A DNA stretch of 5,738 nucleotides from assembly GCA_012514225.1 (NCBI GenBank), contig JAAZAQ010000136.1, positions 1-5,738 on the forward strand, in the 5' to 3' direction. Positions 1 to 5,442 of this stretch are shown here, in pieces (position 1 is the stretch's first letter; each line of letters opens with the position of its first letter). The notes below the pieces were generated by a model, which searched no databases, had not been told where the DNA came from, and saw only the letters and a program-made list of their open reading frames with translations. This DNA comes from Clostridiales bacterium. GTDB taxonomy: Bacteria > Bacillota > Clostridia > Christensenellales > Aristaeellaceae. Made by a program: the position numbers and the translations under genes.

Positions 1-591
1 GCCTGGCCCACCGCCTGCCTGGCGGTGCTGACGGGCGACCGCCGGCTCGCCTCCGCGCAGGAGGCCTTCCGGCACGGCGTCCTGCGCTACCTGACCAAGC
101 CCGCCAATCGCAGGGACGTGACGGAGCTGATGGAGGCCGCCGTCCGCCGCATGGAAGCGGGCGCCGGCTGGCCGGGCGCGCGGGCGGCGCAAGGGAACCC
201 GGGGGGAGGCGCCGGGGACGAGGGCATCGCACGGCGGGTGCAGGAGTACGTGGACGGCCGCTTCAGGGACCACCAGCTGACGCTCAAGTCCATCGCGGAA
301 GCGTTCCACCTCAATTACAGTTACCTGTCCTTCCTGTTCAAGAAGCACACGGGGCTCAAGTACTCCGCCTACGTCGGCGGGCTGCGCATCCGGCACGCCC
401 GGATGCTGCTGGAGAACACCTGTCTGACGCTGTCGGAGGTGGCGCGGGCTTCGGGGTTCCGGGACGCGCAGATTCTCTATTATGCCTTCAAAAGCGCGAC
501 CGGCCTGACGCCCCGGGTGTTCCGGGAGCAGCGCGCGCAGGGGCGTGAGGCGGCGGAAACCCTAAATGGAGTTGAGGAGCACCTATCTTAA
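1..591 (+). CDS. Response regulator, receiver plus AraC-type DNA-binding domain (YesN-like), 5' end missing
   Basis: This is the last 196 codons of a two-component response regulator; the frame is open to the left edge, so the start lies outside and the GTG at 25 is internal. Residues 1-45 of the visible part are the end of a receiver domain. T11 in the LTGD strand is the conserved Ser/Thr and K33-P34 is the conserved Lys-Pro; the phospho-acceptor Asp lies upstream. A Gly/Ala-rich linker (about 50-75) leads to an AraC/XylS domain with two helix-turn-helix units, about 93-118 (ends FKKHTG) and 143-176 (GFRD, then GLTPRVFRE). This architecture is typical of YesN-type regulators, which usually pair with a membrane histidine kinase and activate sugar ABC-transporter operons; such partners could lie upstream but are not visible. 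It may or may not control the operon that follows. No clear terminator follows it. The family call is secure; the regulon is unknown. Confidence 0.93.
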   Translation, partial: AWPTACLAVLTGDRRLASAQEAFRHGVLRYLTKPANRRDVTELMEAAVRRMEAGAGWPGARAAQGNPGGGAGDEGIARRVQEYVDGRFRDHQLTLKSIAEAFHLNYSYLSFLFKKHTGLKYSAYVGGLRIRHARMLLENTCLTLSEVARASGFRDAQILYYAFKSATGLTPRVFREQRAQGREAAETLNGVEEHLS

Positions 592-614
592 TTTCAGATA
601 TTTTCGCCTGCGGT

Positions 615-643
615 TTGACTTTGTGGTTTTATTCCATTAACAT
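615..643 (+). promoter_or_regulatory. Candidate sigma-A-type promoter for the ROK operon
   Basis: TTGACT at 615-620 (five of six matches to TTGACA) is followed after 17 bp by TAACAT at 638-643 (four of six matches to TATAAT). It lies in the AT-richest part of the gap after the response regulator. Transcription would start near 650, giving a leader of about 20 nt before the ATG at 671. The -35 box and the spacer are good and the -10 is only fair. This is a prediction from consensus alone. Confidence 0.5.
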
Positions 644-650
644 GGCGCCA
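634..650. promoter_or_regulatory. Possible operator: overlapping palindromes at the -10 region
   Basis: Two short inverted repeats overlap the predicted -10 and start site: CCAT-N4-ATGG at 634-645 and the perfect 8-bp palindrome TGGCGCCA at 643-650. A repressor bound here would block the promoter, so autoregulation by the downstream ROK protein is plausible. Neither repeat resembles the long AT-rich Mlc/NagC-type operator, and palindromes this short occur by chance, so the call is tentative. Confidence 0.2.
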
Positions 651-660
651 GAGAGGTCGT

Positions 661-664
661 GAGG
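661..664 (+). promoter_or_regulatory. Ribosome binding site that decides the ROK start
   Basis: GAGG (within GTGAGGTG) lies 6 nt before the ATG at 671. The in-frame GTG at 659 overlaps this motif and has only a GAGAG three nt upstream of it, too close to work well. The ATG at 671 is therefore preferred. Confidence 0.6.
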
Positions 665-670
665 TGCATC

Positions 671-1933
671 ATGCCGTATTCCCAGCGGGGAGACCAGAAT
701 TATCTCAAGTTGTACAACCGCCGAAAGGTCCTGGGCATTTTCAGGGCGCAGGGCGGCATGTCGCGTGTCGAGCTCTCCCGCCAGACGGGCCTGGACAAGA
801 AGTCCATCACCAACATCACCAAGGAGCTGCTGGACAAGCAGCAAATCCGCTTCGAGCGGCTGGAAAAGCAGAAAGCCGGCCGGCCCAAGGAAATCCTCGC
901 CTTGAACGGCGGCCACGCCCGCTGCATCGGCCTGGACTTCGGCGGCTCCCACATCACCGGCGTCATCCTGGACTTTGCCGGCAAGGTGCTGTGCTCCGAC
1001 TCCGTGGAGGTCAACCTGCGCGAGCCGCTGGACCCGGACCTGTTTTTTTCCATCTGCTCCCTGATGATTGACAACCTCCTGCTGCGCGCCAGCCTGACCA
1101 TGGCCGACATCTCCGGCATCGGCATCGCGATTCCCGGGCATTCGGTGAACAACGGCCAGGCGGTGCTCGTGGAAAACATCCCCTGCCTGAAGAACGTCGA
1201 CATCCGGCGCTATTTCAGGAAAAAGTACCAAAAGCCCGTGCTGGTGGGGGACTGCTCGCAGCTCATGGCGCTGGCGGAACTGCATCTGGGCGCCGGGCGC
1301 AGCGCCGAAAGCTTCCTGGTCTTCGACCTGGGGCTGGGCATCGGCTGCGGCATCGTCATCAACCAGGCCCTGTACACGGGCATCGGCGGCAAGGCCGGCG
1401 AGGTCGGGCACACCATCGTGCAGAAGGACGGCCCCCCCTGCAGCTGCGGGCGCAGGGGCTGCATCGAGTCGCTGGCCTCCGGCTGGGCGCTGCACGCGAC
1501 GGCCAGCGAGTACGTCCGCCTGCACCCGGAGGACGTGCTGGCCAAGACGGCCGCCCCGGGCGAGGGCGTGACCATCAAGCACCTCGTCCAGGCCGCTGCG
1601 CAGGGCAGCGAATACAGCGCGCGGCTGCTGAAGAACGCGGGCGAGTTCATCGGCATCGGCATCTCCAACGCCATCAGCCTGCTCAACCCGCCGCTGGTCG
1701 TCCTGGGCGGCCGCATGCTGATGGACAACCCCATCGTCCTGGACGCGATTTCCGACACCATCCGCCGCGTCACCATCGACGTCATCTACCAGGATACGGT
1801 CATTTCCGTGTCAAGCATCGGCGCCAACGCCTCGGCCATCGGCGCCGCCCTGCAGAACATGGATAGGATATATCAAATGGAAGAGGAGGACCCGTCTCAT
1901 GAAAAACATCCCCAACGTGCACTGGCCCTTTGA
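671..1933 (+). CDS. ROK-family transcriptional regulator (NagC/Mlc/XylR type)
   Basis: A 420-residue repressor-type ROK protein, close to the roughly 400 residues of NagC and Mlc. An N-terminal winged helix-turn-helix (about 15-65, recognition region near LSRQTGLDKKSITN) is followed by the family-typical GRPKEILALN segment (70-79). The ROK sugar-binding domain follows, with a phosphate-1-like GLDFGGS near residue 88, ENIP at 168-171 and GEVGH at 243-247. The zinc site is complete: H247, C257, C259 and C264 within CSCGRRGC. The kinase motif usually written NDAN reads G193-D194-C195-S196, so the Asp remains but its neighbours do not; with the DNA-binding domain this favours a sensor rather than a kinase. 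Such proteins bind a sugar or sugar phosphate and then release their operator. It is the first gene of the operon, so autoregulation is likely. An alternative GTG start at 659 would add four residues. The 3' end overlaps the next gene by 35 nt. Confidence 0.92.
   Translation: MPYSQRGDQNYLKLYNRRKVLGIFRAQGGMSRVELSRQTGLDKKSITNITKELLDKQQIRFERLEKQKAGRPKEILALNGGHARCIGLDFGGSHITGVILDFAGKVLCSDSVEVNLREPLDPDLFFSICSLMIDNLLLRASLTMADISGIGIAIPGHSVNNGQAVLVENIPCLKNVDIRRYFRKKYQKPVLVGDCSQLMALAELHLGAGRSAESFLVFDLGLGIGCGIVINQALYTGIGGKAGEVGHTIVQKDGPPCSCGRRGCIESLASGWALHATASEYVRLHPEDVLAKTAAPGEGVTIKHLVQAAAQGSEYSARLLKNAGEFIGIGISNAISLLNPPLVVLGGRMLMDNPIVLDAISDTIRRVTIDVIYQDTVISVSSIGANASAIGAALQNMDRIYQMEEEDPSHEKHPQRALAL
1883..1889 (+). 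promoter_or_regulatory. Strong Shine-Dalgarno for the NagB-like gene, inside the ROK gene
   Basis: GAGGAGG lies 9 nt before the ATG at 1899 and is the strongest ribosome binding site in the window. It lies within the last codons of the ROK gene, in a different frame, and encodes part of a Glu-rich tail there. It fixes the start of the NagB-like gene and implies efficient reinitiation despite the overlap. Confidence 0.8.
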
Positions 1934-2849
1934 ACCCGCCGACTTCGTTCCCTTCAAGGACAGGGAGCTGTGCAACCGCCTGGCCAAGCTCGGCGGGAAG
2001 GACCTGGAGAAGCACGACAACCCGGATTTCAAGATCAAGGTCATGCTCAACCCCCATCCGGTGCTCATCGGCCGGCTGTTCACGCTCATCAAGGAATCCG
2101 ACGAGCAGGACAAGAAGCTGACCCTCATCCTGGGAAATCCCGAGCCGGACACCTACCTGCCGGTGGCCGAGCTGGTCAACTACCACAAGGTCAACTGCCG
2201 CAACGTCCACGTGTTCGCCATGGACGAGTGGGCGGACCAGGACGGCAGGATCGCGCCGGAAACCTACGAGGCCAGCTTCGCCCGCTCCCTGCTGAAGTAC
2301 TTCTACGGCGCCATCGACGCGGACCTGCGCATGCCGCGGGAGAACATCGTCTATCCGACGGACAAGAACATTGCCTCCTACTCCAAGATGATCGCCGACT
2401 GCGGCGGCGGCGGCGCGGACTTCTGCTCCTCCAGCCCCGGCTGGACCGGCCACCTGGCCTTCATCGACCCGGTGGACGAGTTCATCAAGGCGGACATCAA
2501 GGAATACCTGCAGCAGGAAGCCAAGATCATCAACATCCACCCGATGACCATCCTGCAGAACTCCCTGCACGGGGTGTTCGGCATGTCGGGCAACATCGCC
2601 AACGTGCCCCCCAAGGCCGCGACCATCGGGCCGGTGGACGTGCTCAACTCCAGGGAGCGCATCGAGGTGCACGCCCTGCAGACCTGCGGCACCTTCTCCT
2701 CCTGGCAGCGGATGATTTCCCGCCTGGTCCTCCACGGGCCGGTCACGCCCCTGGTGCCCAGCTCCATCCTGCAGCTGATGAAAACCCAGGTGTACGTCAG
2801 CCTGCCGCTGGCGGAGCCCTTCGGCTGCGACGAGCTCGCGGGCTACTGA
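1899..2849 (+). CDS. NagB-like (glucosamine-6-phosphate isomerase/deaminase superfamily) protein with altered active site
   Basis: A 316-residue homologue of glucosamine-6-phosphate deaminase, which converts GlcN-6-P to fructose-6-P and ammonia. It is about 50 residues longer than E. coli NagB (266), mostly at the N-terminus. The core is recognisable from the strand and loop at 75-86, the FAMDEW motif with D109 (equivalent to E. coli D72), and TGHLAFIDP at 183-191, aligned with NagB DGHIAFNEP. Important differences: the loop normally reading PTGGTP is GNPEPD (79-84); catalytic D141 is T183; H143 is kept as H185; E148 is D190; and the region of phosphate-binding R172 reads NSLHG, without Arg. 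The fold is supported, but ordinary deamination of GlcN-6-P is doubtful; a different isomerase substrate or a sensing role is possible. It is translated from a strong site at 1883-1889, overlaps the ROK gene by 35 nt, and is followed by the NagA-like gene after 3 nt. No signal peptide is seen, so it should be cytoplasmic. Confidence 0.82.
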   Translation: MKNIPNVHWPFEPADFVPFKDRELCNRLAKLGGKDLEKHDNPDFKIKVMLNPHPVLIGRLFTLIKESDEQDKKLTLILGNPEPDTYLPVAELVNYHKVNCRNVHVFAMDEWADQDGRIAPETYEASFARSLLKYFYGAIDADLRMPRENIVYPTDKNIASYSKMIADCGGGGADFCSSSPGWTGHLAFIDPVDEFIKADIKEYLQQEAKIINIHPMTILQNSLHGVFGMSGNIANVPPKAATIGPVDVLNSRERIEVHALQTCGTFSSWQRMISRLVLHGPVTPLVPSSILQLMKTQVYVSLPLAEPFGCDELAGY

Positions 2850-2852
2850 CCT

Positions 2853-3998
2853 ATGCTCGCCCTCATCAACGCCCACCTCATCCTGCCCGACCACGTGATT
2901 CCCGACGGCATCCTCCTGGCGGAAAACGGGCGCATCGTTGATTTCGGCGAGATGCGCAGCCTGGAGGCGCCCCCCGGGGCCGAGGTCGTGGACGCCGGCG
3001 GGGCCTTCGTAGGCCCCGGCCTGGTGGACATCCACACCCATTCCGGCGGCGTGTCCTGGTTTTACGACGACCCGCTGGACGCCGCGCAGTTCCACCTCGG
3101 CCACGGGACCACCTCGCTGCTGCCGGCGCTGTACTTCAACCTCCCCCAGCCCGAGCTGATCGGGGCGGTCAAAAAGGTCCGCCGCGCGAGCGAGGACCCC
3201 AGGGGCCGCGTCATCCGCGGGCTGTACATGGAAGGCCCCTACCTCAACCCGAAGTTCGGCGCCGACCAGGAGAACAACCCCTGGCGGGGCGAAATCGACA
3301 GCAAGATGTACCGCCCGCTCATCGAGGAGGCGGCGGCGTTCACCCAGATCTGGTGCGTGGCGCCGGAGCGCCCGGGCGTGCTGGGCTTCGTGGCCGACGT
3401 CAAGAAGAAGGCGCCGGGCATGATTTTCGCCGTCGCCCACAGCGAGGCCTCGCCGGAGCAGATCGACGCCATCGACAACCTGCGCGTGGGCACGCACCAC
3501 ACCAACGCGACGGGCGACCTGCCCAAGTACCCGGAGTGCCGGGGCGTGTGCGTGGACGAGACGGTCAACTACCGCGACGACATCTACGCCGAGCTCATCT
3601 GCGACTCGCGGGGCATCCACGTGGACCCGATGATGCTGCGGCTGGTGCTCAAGATCAAGGGTAAGGACAAGGTCATCCTCATCTCCGACGCCTGCGTGTT
3701 CAACGGCCCCGTGCCGCCCGGCTACGACGGCGTCAACGACATCAACTTCGACTTCTCCGGGCAGATCGCCGGCAGCAAGCTGACCCTCAACGTCGCCTGC
3801 CGCAACATGCTCAAGCACACCGGCGCCAGCCTGGTGGACGTGTTCCGCTTCGCCTCCCTCAACCCCGCCACGCTGCTGGGCTGGAAGGACCGCGGGCGCA
3901 TCCGCCGCGGCGCGGTCGCCGACCTGGTCATGGTCGACCATTGGATGAACGTCCAGGGCGTGCTGCTGGACGGCAAACTGCAGGAAAGAAGGGTTTGA
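2853..3998 (+). CDS. NagA-like amidohydrolase (N-acetylglucosamine-6-phosphate deacetylase family)
   Basis: A 381-residue metal-dependent amidohydrolase, the same length as typical NagA, which removes acetate from GlcNAc-6-P. Visible motifs in order: GLVDIHTHSGG (H61, H63); LYMEGPYLNPKFGA with metal ligand E127; AHSEA with H196; THHTNA with H215 (equivalent to E. coli H216) and N218; GIHVD with H256; LISDA with the likely catalytic D279; and the C-terminal SLNPATLLG...RGRIRRGAVADLV block that closes the barrel and returns to the small beta domain. The metal and acid-base residues are therefore present. The segment reading GREPG in E. coli NagA (R227 contacts the phosphate) reads PKYPE at 224-228, so that Arg appears lost, although K225 is adjacent. 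This suggests deacylation of a related but perhaps not identical substrate. The ATG lies 3 nt after the previous stop with only a weak ribosome binding site, so translational coupling is likely. Predicted cytoplasmic. Confidence 0.9.
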   Translation: MLALINAHLILPDHVIPDGILLAENGRIVDFGEMRSLEAPPGAEVVDAGGAFVGPGLVDIHTHSGGVSWFYDDPLDAAQFHLGHGTTSLLPALYFNLPQPELIGAVKKVRRASEDPRGRVIRGLYMEGPYLNPKFGADQENNPWRGEIDSKMYRPLIEEAAAFTQIWCVAPERPGVLGFVADVKKKAPGMIFAVAHSEASPEQIDAIDNLRVGTHHTNATGDLPKYPECRGVCVDETVNYRDDIYAELICDSRGIHVDPMMLRLVLKIKGKDKVILISDACVFNGPVPPGYDGVNDINFDFSGQIAGSKLTLNVACRNMLKHTGASLVDVFRFASLNPATLLGWKDRGRIRRGAVADLVMVDHWMNVQGVLLDGKLQERRV

Positions 3999-4006
3999 CC
4001 TGAATC

Positions 4007-5353
4007 ATGGGAACGTTTCAAGCCGGCTTTGACCGCACGGTCATCACGCCCCCCCACGGCACCCCGCTGCGTGGCTACTTCTTCCCGCGGGAGGCGGAAG
4101 GCGTGCTGGACGACCTGGAGCTCAACACGCTCGCCGTGGGGGACGGCGAGCGCGCCTTCGTCATCATCGTGGCCGACCTCTGCCAGATTCCCCAGCCCCG
4201 CGCCGGCCGCTATGTGCGCGCCGTCGCGGAGAAGACGGGGCTGCCGGAGGCGGCCATCTACATCAACTGCACCCACACGCACACCGGCCCCGACGTGGGG
4301 CGGGGCGCGCCGGAAAACCCCTGGGAGGAAGCGCTGGAGCATTACCTCGTCTCCTCCGCCCAGCGCGCGCTGGCCGACCTGTCCCCCGCCACCCTGGCCG
4401 TGGGCCGCGGCCGGGTGGAGCGCGTCTCCTTCATCCGCCGCTACCGCATGAAGGACGGCTACGTGCGCACCAACCCCGGGGTCAACAACCCGGACATCCT
4501 GCACCCCATCGGCGAGCCCGACGAGACCGAGCAGGTGCTCCGGCTTGTCCGGCCCGGCAAGAAGGAAATCGTGCTGGTCCACTTCCAGGTGCACCCGGAC
4601 GGCGTGGGCGGCAGCAAGGTCTCCGCGGACTACCCCCGCTTCGTGCGCGAGACGGTGGAGCAGGCGCTGGGCGGCCAAACGCTGTGCGTCTACCTCAACG
4701 GCACCATGGGGGACCTCAACCACGTCAACAACTTCCCCCGCCCGGGCGAGCAGAACGGGCTGGAGGCCGAGTCCTTCGACGACTGCCTGCGCGGGTACGA
4801 GTACGTGAAGAACATGGGCCGGGCCATCGCCGGGGAGGCCCTGAAGGTGTACGGCAAAACCGCGCCGGTCAACCCCCTTCCCCTCCGCTTCGCCGAGAAA
4901 ATCATCCGCGTGCCCTCCAACCGCCCCACCCCGGAGGAACTGGGCAAAGCACAGCACATCGCGGAGCTGCACAACGCGGGGCGCGACGCGGAACTGCCCT
5001 ACAAGGCGATGGAGCTGACCACGGCGGTCGCCGAGGCGCTGCGCATGGTGCGCCTGAAGGACGGGCCGGACGAGTTCGCGCTCAACCTGACCGCGCTGGC
5101 GATGGGCGAGGTCGCCTTCCTGGGCATCCCGGGCGAGCCCTTCAGCGCGATCGGCCGCGCCGTCCGGGAGCGCTCCCCCTTCCCCATGACCCTGCCCAGC
5201 GGCCTGACCAACGGGGACGAGTATTACTTCCCCATGGCGGAGGCCTACGACGAGGGCGGCTACGAGGCGCGCAGCTCTGCCTACAAGAAGGGCGTGGCCG
5301 AGGCCCTCATCCAGGCATCGTTGGAATTGCTGGAGGAAATCGCCCCGCAGTAG
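4007..5353 (+). CDS. Neutral/alkaline ceramidase-family protein (N-terminal catalytic domain only)
   Basis: A 448-residue protein of the neutral/alkaline non-lysosomal ceramidase family, zinc amidases that cleave N-acyl bonds. It opens with GFDRTVITPPHGTPLRGY, the family's usual first strand, with no signal peptide, so it is probably cytoplasmic, unlike the secreted ceramidases. Zinc-site motifs are present: THTHTGPD (H90, H92), VHFQVHPDG (H196), IPGEPF (E377) and NGDEYYFP (Y406/Y407). The nucleophile motif, GDVSPN in known ceramidases, reads GDLNHVN (235-241), placing N238 where the Ser should be. It ends with YEARSSAYKKGVAEAL and a final helix, and lacks the C-terminal Ig-like domain of full-length enzymes (around 670 residues). 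It is the last gene of the operon, 8 nt after the NagA-like stop; a purine-rich AGAAGGG lies 13 nt before the ATG. Many such short proteins occur in bacterial sugar clusters with unknown substrates. Family membership is firm; ceramide hydrolysis is unlikely. Confidence 0.85.
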   Translation: MGTFQAGFDRTVITPPHGTPLRGYFFPREAEGVLDDLELNTLAVGDGERAFVIIVADLCQIPQPRAGRYVRAVAEKTGLPEAAIYINCTHTHTGPDVGRGAPENPWEEALEHYLVSSAQRALADLSPATLAVGRGRVERVSFIRRYRMKDGYVRTNPGVNNPDILHPIGEPDETEQVLRLVRPGKKEIVLVHFQVHPDGVGGSKVSADYPRFVRETVEQALGGQTLCVYLNGTMGDLNHVNNFPRPGEQNGLEAESFDDCLRGYEYVKNMGRAIAGEALKVYGKTAPVNPLPLRFAEKIIRVPSNRPTPEELGKAQHIAELHNAGRDAELPYKAMELTTAVAEALRMVRLKDGPDEFALNLTALAMGEVAFLGIPGEPFSAIGRAVRERSPFPMTLPSGLTNGDEYYFPMAEAYDEGGYEARSSAYKKGVAEALIQASLELLEEIAPQ

Positions 5354-5394
5354 GCGGTGTTTTCCCCGGGATTCGCCCCGGCTTTGACCAAAGC

Positions 5395-5421
5395 AAAACA
5401 GGCCTTTACCGGGCCTGTTTT
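5395..5421. terminator. Bidirectional intrinsic terminator between convergent genes
   Basis: AAAACAGGCC at 5395-5404 pairs perfectly over 10 bp with GGCCTGTTTT at 5412-5421, around a 7-nt loop. On the + strand the stem ends in TTTT, and on the - strand the complementary AAAA becomes UUUU. The hairpin can therefore end both the operon (stop at 5353) and the kinase gene on the - strand (stop at 5443). Confidence 0.85.
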
Positions 5422-5442
5422 CTTGATCGGGGGATGAACTGA

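Noticed and set aside
642..662. A six-codon mini-ORF (ATG to TGA) just before the ROK start, considered as a leader peptide
   Set aside because: Its ATG overlaps the predicted -10 box, so it would not be transcribed from that promoter, and it has no ribosome binding site.
659..670. GTG at 659 as the ROK start
   Set aside because: The GAGG at 661-664 is correctly placed for the ATG at 671, whereas the GTG would have a very short leader and a poorly spaced site.
629..1582. A 317-codon open frame on the - strand opposite the ROK gene
   Set aside because: It has low-complexity Ala/Gly/Val/Gln composition and no domain, while the + strand has clear ROK motifs throughout.
1871..1898. AT-rich spot at the end of the ROK gene as an internal promoter
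   Set aside because: No -35-like hexamer lies at a suitable distance; the local AT content comes from the tail codons next to the ribosome binding site.
2399..2418. GCG/GGC triplet tract as a possible unstable repeat
   Set aside because: It is short and encodes a four-Gly stretch inside a conserved-fold protein; in GC-rich DNA this is ordinary.
1970..2941. A + strand frame of 323 codons overlapping the NagB-like gene
   Set aside because: The translation is rich in Arg, Gly, Pro and His with no family signature; it is a frame shadow of the NagB-like gene.
1800..3941. A 713-codon open frame on the - strand
   Set aside because: It lies opposite two well-supported enzyme genes, its translation is repetitive in Val, Gly, His, Asp and Ala with no domain, and such antisense frames are expected in GC-rich codon-biased DNA.
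3722..4972. A 416-codon open frame on the - strand
   Set aside because: It is antisense to the NagA-like and ceramidase-family genes, its composition is typical of GC-rich shadow frames, and it has no recognisable motif.
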